The notes beneath the pieces were generated by a model that did no database searches, was not told where the DNA came from, and was given only the letters and a program-made list of their open reading frames with translations. The position numbers and the translations under genes are program-made. Below, piece by piece: positions 17,630 through 26,233 of a stretch of 64,000 bases of DNA. Positions within the stretch are counted from its first letter, which is position 1. The number at the start of each line of letters is the position of its first letter. The stretch spans positions 592,422 through 656,421 of the forward strand of contig NZ_GG668576.1 of the NCBI RefSeq assembly GCF_000160755.1, in the 5' to 3' direction. The stretch is from Proteus mirabilis ATCC 29906 (GTDB lineage Bacteria; Pseudomonadota; Gammaproteobacteria; Enterobacterales; Enterobacteriaceae).

Positions 17630-18418
17630 ATGTATCATGATCTTCAAGGAAAAGTTGCTGTAGTAACAGGTTCGTCACGAGGAATTGGTGCAGCAGTAGT
17701 GACGAGATTAGCTCAAGAAGGAATGAACGTTGTTATCAACTATCACTCTGATGAAAATGAAGCTCAAGCATTAGCCGATAGCTTAAATAAACATGGTAAA
17801 GGTAAAGCGATTATTTTTGGCGGTGACATTAGTGATGAAAAAATTGCTCATAACTTTATTTATAAAGCGATTGACCACTTTGGTCAGCTCGATCTTCTGA
17901 TCAATAATGCGGGAATTGAGACACAAACCCCTTCCCATGCAGTGAATTTAGAAGATTGGCGTAAAATTATTGATATAAATTTAACCAGTTATTTTCTAAC
18001 GGCTCGCTCCGCATTGAAATATTTCGTTGAGAATAAGATCAAAGGCAATATTATTAATATGTCTTCTGTTCATGAAGTGATCCCATGGCCGACTTTTGCT
18101 AGTTACGCTGCCAGTAAAGGTGGCGTGAGAATGTTAACGCAATCACTGGCTCTTGAATATGCACACTATGGTATTCGTATTAACGCCATTGGCCCAGGTG
18201 CTATTAATACCCCAATAAATAAAGAAAAAATGCAAGATGATGCGTTACGCAAAGAATTAGAAGAGATGATCCCAATGAAATATGCCGCAGAGCCTGAAGC
18301 AGTGGCTAATGTTGCTGCTTGGTTAGCATCGGAGCAATCTACTTATATTACTGGACAAACTATTTTCATTGATGGCGGTATGACACTTTATCCTTCATTT
18401 CAAGGTGGAAAAGGTTAA
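17630..18418 (+). CDS. SDR-family dehydrogenase, glucose 1-dehydrogenase type
   Basis: This is a 262-residue classical short-chain dehydrogenase. The NADP-binding motif TGSSRGIGAAV is at residues about 14-24, NNAG at 93-96, the catalytic Ser in NMSSVHE, the Tyr-x3-Lys pair in YAASKGG, and the GPGAINTPI segment follows. The overall pattern (LASEQSTYITGQTIFIDGG) is that of the glucose 1-dehydrogenase-like group. I start it at 17630 because GGGAGGTAG precedes that ATG at ideal distance; the upstream ATGs at 17612 and 17618 lie within or before that ribosome site. It has no operon partner, so the substrate is uncertain. Confidence 0.87.
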   Translation: MYHDLQGKVAVVTGSSRGIGAAVVTRLAQEGMNVVINYHSDENEAQALADSLNKHGKGKAIIFGGDISDEKIAHNFIYKAIDHFGQLDLLINNAGIETQTPSHAVNLEDWRKIIDINLTSYFLTARSALKYFVENKIKGNIINMSSVHEVIPWPTFASYAASKGGVRMLTQSLALEYAHYGIRINAIGPGAINTPINKEKMQDDALRKELEEMIPMKYAAEPEAVANVAAWLASEQSTYITGQTIFIDGGMTLYPSFQGGKG

Positions 18419-18516
18419 AGCCGTTCACTGTCGTCCATACCGTTAAGATAACCTTCTTTCCAAATTTTGCGGTTTATTTATACTTATTCTTTGGGAAGAA
18501 GGCTTTTATCCTTATT

Positions 18517-19071
18517 TTATTCAATCAAAATAACATTTTCGGAATGGATAATATTATCAGGAAAAATAAGTGCTCTTTCAGAAATAAACGGCATATGTAA
18601 TGTACGTGTGCCCGTTGAAATAGAAACCCCTGCTTTTAACCATGCATCAGCCACCAGCTCTGTACAATAAACACCTTTATCTTGCTGAATACTGAAGTTT
18701 TCCCCTACTCGATTTAAAACAGCTTCTAACGCTTGTTGTCGAGCTTGTTCACTTCCACGCACTTGGTAAAAGCGTACAGAATTAGGCTTAGCACGACTGA
18801 TAAAGAAATCCAAACTATCAATAGTAACACCATCTTTACTATCAGCATGCTCACTGGGTGTTGAGTGAACAACCTGTATACCTTGCTCAGTTATCCACAA
18901 CATTCCTACGTGGCTGAAACCGCTGTTATCAACTTGCTTTATTATGTCGCTAATAACTTCATCACCATCGCGAAAAACCAGATCACCACTTTTTAACTGA
19001 TAAGGCAAAGCGAGCACAGTCAATGTGCTCGCTAAGTATAAAGTTAATGCAAGAGTAAAGCGTATTATCAC
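18517..19071 (-). CDS. YiiX/YebB-like NlpC/P60 cysteine hydrolase
   Basis: The 184-residue product has a signal peptide (IIRFTLALTLYLASTLTVLA) and a permuted papain-like domain of the YiiX/YebB group: SGDLVFRDGD near the start, a His in SGFSHVGMLW, and the Cys in GVYCTELVADAW near residue 134-145. Such enzymes hydrolyse amide or acyl bonds in the envelope; exact substrates are mostly unknown. It overlaps the stop codon of the upstream lipoprotein gene by 4 bp (ATGA), so the two form a translationally coupled pair. Confidence 0.82.
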   Translation of the reverse strand: MIIRFTLALTLYLASTLTVLALPYQLKSGDLVFRDGDEVISDIIKQVDNSGFSHVGMLWITEQGIQVVHSTPSEHADSKDGVTIDSLDFFISRAKPNSVRFYQVRGSEQARQQALEAVLNRVGENFSIQQDKGVYCTELVADAWLKAGVSISTGTRTLHMPFISERALIFPDNIIHSENVILIE

Positions 19072-19475
19072 TTAACTTCAACTTTCCATTTGCCATCAAC
19101 TTTGATCATATTTTGATTTTCTGTTTTTTCTTCACCATTTTTCAACACTGTTTTGAGTGTGACAACGGCTTTATTTTTATCTTCGCTGTATTCAACTTTT
19201 GCTACTTCAACCTTACCCAAGCCACCTTGCTCTTTAATTTTTTTGCCCGCTTCGGCAACGATCATTTTAAATTTGCCGGTAATTTGCTCTGCCATTGGAT
19301 CTTTTTCTAAATCACCAAAATACATTAATGACACAGCCTTATCACCATCACCGGAAGCGACAGCTTCAATAAATTCAACCGCGGCTTTTCCTGCTTCGTC
19401 TTGTTTATCACCACATGCAGATAATGTCATCATTGCCACCGCAAGAAACATAAATCCCATCATTTTCTTTAACAT
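19068..19475 (-). CDS. DUF4878-type lipoprotein
   Basis: The 135-residue protein has a lipoprotein signal with lipobox LSAC (Cys21) followed by GDKQDEAG. The mature part is an NTF2-like DUF4878 domain: AAVEFIEAVASGDGDKAVSLMYF, then a C-terminal strand VDGKWKVEVK. Such small lipoproteins are envelope-associated with no known enzymatic role. It is the first gene of a two-gene operon with the YiiX-like hydrolase. Confidence 0.78.
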   Translation of the reverse strand: MLKKMMGFMFLAVAMMTLSACGDKQDEAGKAAVEFIEAVASGDGDKAVSLMYFGDLEKDPMAEQITGKFKMIVAEAGKKIKEQGGLGKVEVAKVEYSEDKNKAVVTLKTVLKNGEEKTENQNMIKVDGKWKVEVK

Positions 19476-20245
19476 AAATTCACCATCACCATAAATATTT
19501 AATTTAATACAATAAGCATCTTATATAAAAAGGAAAACCATCTCATACAACACACTAATTTATTTATAAACTATGTTTGTACAATAGAAAAATAACTTTT
19601 CTATCGCGGAATTATACGTGACATTAATAGGTTTCGTCATGAATTTTTTTTAATATAGAATAATCCTAGTAAAAAATATTTGAAAAAACCCTCCCAACAA
19701 TCGAGTAAAATATTTCTATCTATATTTATAAAAAAATATTGAATATATAATGAATCTAAAAGTGAGCAGAAACATTATTGCCATATAAAACTTTTTTATG
19801 TTCTATTTTTGTATTTTAATCTCGAAAAAAGAGGATCGGCAACGCATCACGCTGTCGCCATTAACACATTCAATAAAAATAGTTATCTGTTAGCGAAATA
19901 GGTAAAATGCCATATCATTGACAAAGCTTATTTTAAAACACACAAATACAGTATGTTGCAAAATCAGTTACGATAGTGATACAAAATTACAATAATGTTT
20001 ATCTCAATAAAACAAATCTATTTGTTTTTTAATATTTAATCATGATATGACAACACGATTTTCTAAGTAGACCTATAACATTTCGGTGTAAAATACAAAT
20101 AAAGACTAGAAATTTTGTGACACAATACGCCTTTTTACACCATTAAGTCAATTTAAGATAAATAGAAACTGCATTTTGGATCATGAATAGGTAATCTAGC
20201 CATCTGATTTCAATGACCAAACATGAATAGTTAAAAGGGTATGCT
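19476..20245. other. 770-bp A+T-rich region without a recognised gene
   Basis: I find no convincing ORF, tRNA or hairpin terminator here. It holds the promoter of the lipoprotein operon at its left end and that of the small gene at 20246 at its right end. A small RNA cannot be excluded by reading alone. Confidence 0.4.
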
Positions 20246-20503
20246 ATGTTTACTTCACAGCTCATGCTGGTCGGTTATGTTTTATTAGTCAGTCCATGCG
20301 GGCATGATTCTTGTGATGCGGTTCCAGTAACAGAAACCATTTATACCAAAGATGAATGTACTATTCGCTTAAACTATCTCAAAAAGAAAAGACCCGATCT
20401 CTATATTTTTTGTGGTGAAGTATTACGTGATCCCGAAGTGACCGATGAAAATCCATACCTAACACCGCCAAATAGCGCCGATGATGTCTTTCAATTAAAA
20501 TAA
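20246..20503 (+). CDS. Small Cys-containing protein, DUF1482-like
   Basis: The 85-residue product begins with a hydrophobic segment (LMLVGYVLLVSP) followed by paired cysteines (CGHDSCDAV), then EC and FCGEV. The layout resembles the short DUF1482/YebW proteins of enterobacteria, whose function is unknown. A ribosome site (AAAAGGG) precedes the ATG. It lies upstream of, and in the same direction as, the S24 repressor gene but about 100 bp away with its own promoter between. Confidence 0.55.
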   Translation: MFTSQLMLVGYVLLVSPCGHDSCDAVPVTETIYTKDECTIRLNYLKKKRPDLYIFCGEVLRDPEVTDENPYLTPPNSADDVFQLK

Positions 20504-20560
20504 TCACCCTTTTTCGTTGAACACCCCACAAAATACAATTTAATTTGTTTTCTAGTTACG

Positions 20561-20576
20561 GTATACTCTTTATACT
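20561..20576 (+). promoter_or_regulatory. Dyad over the -10 region of the S24 repressor gene
   Basis: GTATA-N5-TATAC (20561-20575) overlaps two TATACT hexamers, either of which may be the -10 element, about 35-50 bp before the repressor start. The position fits autorepression. It is inferred from the dyad alone. Confidence 0.45.
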
Positions 20577-20610
20577 TAAAATATGTAAGGACACGTATTA
20601 GGAGTCACTC

Positions 20611-21303
20611 ATGTCTATTGCAAAACGCACCAAAGACAAACGTATTGCGTTAGGTTTAACACAGTCTGAGCTTGCTACCTTGGCGGGTACAACGCAACAA
20701 TCAATTGAACAGCTTGAGAGTGGAAAAACCAAACGCCCTCGTTTTTTACCTGAATTAGCAAAAGCGTTAAATTGTGAATTATCGTGGTTGCTCGAAGGGG
20801 ATAATAAACAAACACACGCGTCTGAAATTCCTCCCCAAGATGAATGGCATTCAGTCAGTGAATGGGATAACGATACCCCTCTCAATGCTGATGAAGTCGA
20901 GATCCGTTATTTTAAAAGTATTGAACTTGCCGCTGGTGATGGCTGCTGTACTAACGAAGATCATAATGGTTATAAATTGAGATTCTCCAAAAGCACACTA
21001 CGCCGCTATGGCGCTTCACCACAAAATGTGATCTGTTTTTCCGTCTATGGTGATAGTATGTCTCCGGTTATTCCAAATGGTTCAACAGTGACCGTTGATA
21101 CAGGTAATACGCGGATTGTGGATGGCGGTATTTATGCTATCGAACAAGATTCATTATTTAGAATAAAATTACTCTACCGTCAGCCAGGCGGAAAATTAAT
21201 TATCCGTAGCTACAATAAAGATGAATTTCCTGATGAATTTGCAGAAATTGACTCCGTTAAAATTATGGGACGCGTTATTCACTGGTCTGTGATGGCTTGG
21301 TGA
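20611..21303 (+). CDS. XRE-S24 self-cleaving repressor (LexA/CI-like)
   Basis: The 230-residue protein has an N-terminal XRE helix-turn-helix ([20 protein letters not shown], residues about 16-35) and a C-terminal S24 LexA-like protease domain. The cleavage site is probably Ala108-Gly109 in ELAAGDG, the nucleophile Ser149 in VYGDSMSP, and the general base Lys186 in FRIKLL. Such repressors are inactivated by RecA filaments after DNA damage. It is outside the prophage, with no phage genes near it, so it is either a remnant immunity gene or a chromosomal stress regulator. AGGAG precedes the ATG. Confidence 0.85.
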   Translation: MSIAKRTKDKRIALGLTQSELATLAGTTQQSIEQLESGKTKRPRFLPELAKALNCELSWLLEGDNKQTHASEIPPQDEWHSVSEWDNDTPLNADEVEIRYFKSIELAAGDGCCTNEDHNGYKLRFSKSTLRRYGASPQNVICFSVYGDSMSPVIPNGSTVTVDTGNTRIVDGGIYAIEQDSLFRIKLLYRQPGGKLIIRSYNKDEFPDEFAEIDSVKIMGRVIHWSVMAW

Positions 21304-21322
21304 TCATCTGCATATTTTTATT

Positions 21323-21946
21323 TTAGTTTTTACTTTCTTGCACAATTTTCCCATTAGATAATAACAGCGTTTTATCTGCTAATGCTTGCAATTCACGAGG
21401 CTCATGAGTGACTATTATCATCGTTATCTGCTGTTTTTTTAATGAGATAATAAGCTCCCACAGCTGATAACGTGTTTCCCAATCCAAACTTGAAAAGGGT
21501 TCATCCATTAATAACAGTTTGGGTTGGCTAATGAGTGCTCTTGCTAATGCAACTCGTTGCTGCTCTCCCCCTGATATTTGAGATGGATAACGTGTTGCTA
21601 AATGAGCAATTCCCATCTGTTCAAGTAACGCTATCTCTTTTTCTTTACTGCGCTTTTGCTTAGCCGCATATTGTGCCAGCCATAAATTTTGCTTTACAGT
21701 GAGAAAAGGGAATAAATAAAGATGCTGATTTAAATAACGACAGGGGCGCTGCCAAACAGGTAATTTATTCATATTTTGGTTAGCTAAAACAATATCCCCT
21801 GTATAGCCGGTATAACCCGCAATAGCATTGAGTAACGTTGTTTTGCCGCTACCTGATGAGCCACTGATCCCTAAACAACCCCCTTGCTCTAGGTGTAATG
21901 AAACCTCGGTTAAAATACCGGTAGTCAACGAGTGAATGGTTAACAT
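21323..21946 (-). CDS. ABC transporter ATPase, molybdate/sulfate-type, short form
   Basis: The 207-residue ATPase has Walker A GSSGSGKTTLL, Q-loop region NQHLYLFPFLT, signature ISGGEQQRVALARAL and Walker B LLLMDEPFSSLD. It lacks the C-terminal TOBE domain of full-length ModC (about 350 residues), so it resembles short ThiQ- or YnjD-like ATPases. It overlaps the permease gene by 7 bp and is the third gene of the operon after the binding protein and permease. Confidence 0.85.
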   Translation of the reverse strand: MLTIHSLTTGILTEVSLHLEQGGCLGISGSSGSGKTTLLNAIAGYTGYTGDIVLANQNMNKLPVWQRPCRYLNQHLYLFPFLTVKQNLWLAQYAAKQKRSKEKEIALLEQMGIAHLATRYPSQISGGEQQRVALARALISQPKLLLMDEPFSSLDWETRYQLWELIISLKKQQITMIIVTHEPRELQALADKTLLLSNGKIVQESKN

Positions 21947-22716
21947 GCTAATTTCCTATCACGCTGTAAACGGTGTAAAGCAAACAATAGAGTAATTGCA
22001 ATTGCTATCAGTACTAAAGCGCAACCTATCGCAAGCGAGAAATCACCACTCGCTATATTTAAATAGATTGCCATTGGTAAGGTTTCTGTTTTTAATCGTG
22101 TGGCCCCTGCCAACATTAATGTTGCCCCAAACTCCCCTAATGCTCGAGAAAAAGCCACAATACAACCACTGATTAATACAGACCAACAAAGTGGGATCTC
22201 AACCAAAATAAGCGTTTTTGTTGGTGTTAATCCTAAATTCTGTGCGGTTTGAATATAAGCAGGATCAATAGCTTTAAACGCCGCAAGGCTATTACGCATA
22301 ATGATTGCACTTGCAACATATGTTTGAGCAATAATAATCCCTAAGGGAGAAAAAAGGGCACGAGATAATTGAGGAAAAACCCCTGTTAAAGGTCCTTGAT
22401 GACCTAACAATAATAATAATCCAATACCTATTACCAAAGGAGGCGTGACTAAGGGTAAATCGAGTAACGCATCAATAAAACGCTGTCCTTTAAATGACGA
22501 TCTTGCCATCACCCAAGCTGCAGGTACAGCTAAGAGCACGGCTAAACACAATGATGTTAACGCGGTGCTCAGTGACATCAATACGGCAAAATGAAATTCA
22601 GCATCAGTAATAACCATGGTGAGTTCGTGATAAGAGAGTTGGCAAATTAATGCAATAAGTGATCCCAATATCAAAAATAATAATAATAAAAGTGGTATTA
22701 GTGCCCAACGATACAC
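21940..22716 (-). CDS. ABC transporter permease, ModB-like
   Basis: This is a hydrophobic permease with about six membrane helices and the ABC coupling motif near residue 170-200 (QTAQNLGLTPTKTLILVEIPL). SFSRALGEFGATLMLAG is the ModB/CysT signature. The frame is open from a GTG at 22773, but that codon lies inside a terminator-like hairpin and has no ribosome site. I therefore start it at the GTG at 22716, which is preceded by GAAGG at 7 bp; this gives 258 residues, with the first helix intact. Confidence 0.82.
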   Translation of the reverse strand: MYRWALIPLLLLLFLILGSLIALICQLSYHELTMVITDAEFHFAVLMSLSTALTSLCLAVLLAVPAAWVMARSSFKGQRFIDALLDLPLVTPPLVIGIGLLLLLGHQGPLTGVFPQLSRALFSPLGIIIAQTYVASAIIMRNSLAAFKAIDPAYIQTAQNLGLTPTKTLILVEIPLCWSVLISGCIVAFSRALGEFGATLMLAGATRLKTETLPMAIYLNIASGDFSLAIGCALVLIAIAITLLFALHRLQRDRKLAC

Positions 22717-22761
22717 AGTGAAGCCTTCTCTTAATCTACTAATGACATTTATTGTAAAAAT

Positions 22762-22788
22762 GAAAAAAGCCACCTGTGAGCCGGTGGC
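22762..22788 (-). terminator. Intercistronic terminator/attenuator between binding-protein and permease genes
   Basis: GCCACC pairs with GGTGGC around an 8-nt loop (22769-22788), and the minus strand continues with TTTTTTC. It lies after the substrate-binding-protein gene and before the permease start, the usual place for a partial terminator that keeps binding protein in excess of the permease. Confidence 0.72.
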
Positions 22789-22814
22789 AAAAATACAAAT
22801 AATGTGAGAAAAAT

Positions 22815-23570
22815 CTATGGTTTTGAAATAACAGGTAGAAAACCATAATCAGTAAAAGCCTTTATTCCTTCGGGACGAGAAAAATAATCAGCCAATTGTT
22901 GTGCTTGTGTGGGATTTGTTGAAGTTTTTAATACCGCTAATGTCGCAATTTCTTCGGGGCTTCCTTCAGGTATGGGTAATAAAACTAATTTATCTTGGTT
23001 TTTCATTGCATCAGCGTAACCAATAATGGCAGCATCAACCTCACCATTTAATAAATACATAAGTAACTGTTTAATGGTTGCTGTACGAACAACCACTTTA
23101 TTTCGTAACTGCTCACCTTGGCCTGACGCTTCGATTAATTGTTCACCGCTTTTACCTAATGCAATTGCTTTTGCATCTCCCATACCTAATTTCAATGAAC
23201 TATTTGCAAGATCTGTGATAGTTTTGATCTCACCGATTTTATCTTTTCTGACAGCAATAACAGGAATATGACGCACAATAGGATATTGGCTAACCACCTG
23301 ATTTTGTTTCGCTAACTTCTCTACATACTCTTGAGAGCCGGGAAAAAACAGATCACCTTGTTGAGTGAGATTAAAGCGTGTAAGAATTTGGCCTGAACCG
23401 CCATATTCGATAGTCACTGTATTGCCGGTTTCTTTTTCAAATAGACCAACAACTTGCTCTACAGGCTGTTTTAATCCTGCGCCAGCATAAAGATGAAGCT
23501 CTACAGCAAAGCTATTATGGCAAAATAATCCTAGTGCAAAACCTAAACCTACCAAAACTTGGCGTTTCAT
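22815..23570 (-). CDS. Molybdate-type substrate-binding protein, ModA-like
   Basis: The periplasmic binding protein has a signal peptide (KRQVLVGLGFALGLFCHNSFA) and a ModA-like body: LHLYAGAGLKQPVEQVV at the start of the mature protein, YGGSGQILTRF in the oxyanion-binding loop, and DAAIIGYADAM toward the second lobe. ModA-family proteins bind molybdate or tungstate. I start it at the ATG at 23570, which has GAGGA 4 bp upstream; a GTG at 23585 is possible but has no ribosome site. Which oxyanion it prefers is not evident. Confidence 0.82.
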   Translation of the reverse strand: MKRQVLVGLGFALGLFCHNSFAVELHLYAGAGLKQPVEQVVGLFEKETGNTVTIEYGGSGQILTRFNLTQQGDLFFPGSQEYVEKLAKQNQVVSQYPIVRHIPVIAVRKDKIGEIKTITDLANSSLKLGMGDAKAIALGKSGEQLIEASGQGEQLRNKVVVRTATIKQLLMYLLNGEVDAAIIGYADAMKNQDKLVLLPIPEGSPEEIATLAVLKTSTNPTQAQQLADYFSRPEGIKAFTDYGFLPVISKP

Positions 23571-23807
23571 AACATCCTCAAACACAATATCGTTATATAA
23601 TTTTTTATATAATGATAGATATGAGAAATTAAGGCAAGATCTTAGTAAGAAAAAAACAGCAAAGTGCTAGCAAGCTATCATTTTACTTTTCATCTCTAAT
23701 TTATTTATTAAGATATTTTTATCACTCTGTACCTAGAATAAAAATACATAATCACTCATATTTTGATAAGCGATCTAGATGAAAAATAACAGCGATATTA
23801 ATAACAA

Positions 23808-23827
23808 ATCCTCGTTTAAACGAGGAT
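23808..23827 (-). terminator. Palindromic hairpin after the SorC-family gene
   Basis: ATCCTCG-TTTAAA-CGAGGAT is a perfect 20-nt palindrome 8 bp after the stop codon of the regulator gene. The following T-run is weak, so it may act as a modest terminator or 3'-end stabiliser. Confidence 0.6.
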
Positions 23828-23834
23828 CTCACTA

Positions 23835-24818
23835 TTAAATACTCAATTCCAATAATGCTAATGCCGTCACTTCATCGATGACAATATCTGTAGCATATCC
23901 CCCTTTTATTGCGCCTATGGTTGCAGCAACATTTTCAACGCCTCCAGCAATAAAAATACGCTGTGGGATCTGTCTTAACTGTGCAAGACTAATTCCCATA
24001 ATTCTAAGGTCGATATCAGAAAGCAGAGGATTACCTTGTGCATCATAGAATCGACCACAAATGACACCAACAGCACCTAAATCGCGATATTGTGCCATCT
24101 CATTTGTGGTGAGTACGCCTGTTGTAATCAAAGGATTGTCATCTTGAGTATTACCCACTACAAACAAAGCTTTATTACATTGATTTAAAGCAGAGAAATT
24201 ACGCCGTATTATGGGTTCTGCTTGTAGCTCCATTGCCAAACGTGCATTTGACACTACAGCCGGTACATGCAAATTAATACTGCAACCTGAAAACTTATTG
24301 GCGATCAAAGCGGCAGATTCCGCAGTAGTAAAATCAGGTTGTGGAGCTACAGCCCCAATCATTTGTAACACAGTGACATTTTCTAGTGTTTTAGTGGGGA
24401 GATAGTGCCCTAGTTTATGGATTGTTCTTCCCCAAGCTACGCCTAAAATATCATCATTGCTGATTATCTGAGAAAGATACATAGCCCCTGCTTTAGCTAA
24501 TCTTTCTCGATTCATATTTGATGTTTGTTGCGATTTATTCTTTTCTTCATCAGGTAAAATAAGCACATTATTAAGATTAAATTTTGCTTTTATTCTGATT
24601 GAATAATCAATCGTAGAAAATACTGATGAATCCAAGCTTATATTAACGAAACCTTTTTCTCTCGCGAGATGTAAATACTTCACAACAGTCACTCGAGAAA
24701 CGCTCATAATATTTGCAACTTCACTTTGACTGAGTCCGTCCTGATAGTAAAGCCATGCAGCATAAAGAACGGGATCATTATCAAATAAACTCGCATTTTT
24801 TAGCGAATTATTATCCAT
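23835..24818 (-). CDS. SorC/LsrR-family sugar-binding transcription regulator
   Basis: The product has an N-terminal helix-turn-helix (YYQDGLSQSEVANIMSVSRV, then TVVKYLHLAREKG) and a C-terminal sugar-phosphate-binding domain of the SorC family (LGVAWGRTIHKLG, VLQMIGAVAP and C-terminal GGVENVAATIGAIKGGYATDIVID). Such regulators respond to phosphorylated sugars such as sorbose-P or AI-2-P. I start it at 24818, where GGGG lies 6 bp before the ATG; this gives 327 residues. No sugar operon adjoins it, so its target is elsewhere or lost. Confidence 0.85.
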   Translation of the reverse strand: MDNNSLKNASLFDNDPVLYAAWLYYQDGLSQSEVANIMSVSRVTVVKYLHLAREKGFVNISLDSSVFSTIDYSIRIKAKFNLNNVLILPDEEKNKSQQTSNMNRERLAKAGAMYLSQIISNDDILGVAWGRTIHKLGHYLPTKTLENVTVLQMIGAVAPQPDFTTAESAALIANKFSGCSINLHVPAVVSNARLAMELQAEPIIRRNFSALNQCNKALFVVGNTQDDNPLITTGVLTTNEMAQYRDLGAVGVICGRFYDAQGNPLLSDIDLRIMGISLAQLRQIPQRIFIAGGVENVAATIGAIKGGYATDIVIDEVTALALLELSI

Positions 24819-25186
24819 TTTAAACCCCACTATTTTTTTATAAATCTTATTAATAATTAATTTATTTTATATTTACGATATTGCAGAAGGTAATAACAAT
24901 TTTTGTTGAATATGTTCTTATAACACAATTAGATACATTTCATTTAACAACTACTAATATCGGCAAATGGGTGTTTTTCTTTACAAAAAGAAACTCAAAA
25001 TATGTAAAATCCACTTAATAATGCCGTAATTATCTCATATCGAGAAAGTTTTTTTTGAAAATATGTTTTTATTCGGTTAAAAAGAGAAATCTTAGCGTTA
25101 AGTTTTAAAAAGTTTTATTTTGATGATATTAAAGTTAATTACCCTATAACAAATTAACCATAGACTCATTAATACAGAGGAAAAAT
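24819..25186. other. Divergent intergenic region
   Basis: This 368-bp A+T-rich stretch lies between the SorC-family gene and cutA. I see no ORF or structured RNA in it; it holds the two divergent promoters. Confidence 0.4.
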
Positions 25187-25495
25187 ATGATTATCGCTTA
25201 TTCAACAGCCCCTAATGAAACTGTCGCCCATGAAATAGCTCACCATCTTATACAGGCGAAGCTTGCAGCTTGTATTAACGTCCTTCCTAATATCAAATCT
25301 ATCTATCATTGGAATAATGAAATTGTTGAAGATAATGAGGTACTTATGATGATCAAAAGCGAGAGTTCAAAACAACAGATTTTGATTGATACACTAGTAA
25401 AAATGCACCCTTACGATACACCAGAAGTCATTATTGTCCCTATAGAAAATGGGTTTCATGGTTATCTAGAATGGATACATCAAAGCCTAAATTAA
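25187..25495 (+). CDS. cutA: CutA1-family divalent-cation tolerance protein
   Basis: CutA proteins are small trimeric proteins linked to copper tolerance, although their exact role is unsettled. The 102-residue protein has the family motifs AEHLIxxKLAACINVLP (here HHLIQAKLAACINVLPNIKSIYHW), DNEVLMMIKS and the C-terminal HPYDTPEVIIVPIENGFHGYLEWI. An ATG with GAGG upstream starts it. It stands alone and is not next to dsbD as in E. coli. Confidence 0.9.
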   Translation: MIIAYSTAPNETVAHEIAHHLIQAKLAACINVLPNIKSIYHWNNEIVEDNEVLMMIKSESSKQQILIDTLVKMHPYDTPEVIIVPIENGFHGYLEWIHQSLN

Positions 25496-25901
25496 TGATT
25501 ATTTCATTGCATTATCATGCTATTTCATCTTATTTGTGATAAAAATGATAGAATATTGTAAATAAAACAACACTTATAATCTCAATAATGAGACAAATAA
25601 ACAAAGTAAAATATTAAGATTAATTACTATTTAACTGCTAAATCATTTTTAAAAACTTTTCTTTTTGAGATCATCTTTATATTCACAGAAAAAATATAAA
25701 CAATAAATTATTATTAAATTTTTATAAGTCAAGGAAATGAACAATAATACGCTAATGAGCAAAGGAAAAAATAAAAAAACAACAAACTGGTTTTTATAGG
25801 TTATTATCCTAAAGAATAAATTTAACCGATATCTTACCCTAGTTATTTTCTGTTATAATTAACAAGCTTTCTCTATATTACATGTAAAAAAGGAGTGAGT
25901 T
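25496..25901. other. A+T-rich intergenic region
   Basis: No gene is visible. The stretch separates cutA from a small plus-strand gene. The ribosome site AAGGAGTGAG of that gene lies at the right end. Confidence 0.4.
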
Positions 25902-26135
25902 GTGAAAACAAACAGAGTCGCAAGACGTATTTTAGGTTTACCTTATAATTTAAGTCGGTCTAAAAAGAAAGTGCGTTTTTCCATTATTACGCCTACAGAA
26001 AGTGATAATCTTCCCGCAGAGTTAAAAAATGCAACTCGGATCTGTTTAAAACAAGATTTCAGAAAAAATGCGCAAAATAAGCGTATTTATATGAAATTAA
26101 CCGATGCTTATCCAGATTATCTTCTAGTAAGTTAA
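25902..26135 (+). CDS. Small basic protein of unknown function
   Basis: I do not recognise this 77-residue protein. It is rich in Lys and Arg, particularly in the first 30 residues (KTNRVARRILGLPYNLSRSK), with no membrane segment. The start is GTG, with a strong AAGGAGTGAG ribosome site, so it is probably a real gene. A strong hairpin follows at 26197-26222. Confidence 0.55.
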   Translation: MKTNRVARRILGLPYNLSRSKKKVRFSIITPTESDNLPAELKNATRICLKQDFRKNAQNKRIYMKLTDAYPDYLLVS

Positions 26136-26196
26136 TTACTTATGCCTAATGTTAGATTATAAATAACTTTTATTTTATTATTTATAACTAATAGTT

Positions 26197-26222
26197 TATC
26201 CCTTACAACCTTGTAAGGGATA
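26197..26222. terminator. Bidirectional terminator between convergent genes
   Basis: A 12-bp perfect stem, TATCCCTTACAA with TTGTAAGGGATA, around a 2-nt loop lies between the small plus-strand gene and the minus-strand nucleotidyltransferase gene. Confidence 0.75.
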
Positions 26223-26233
26223 ATAGTATTCTA

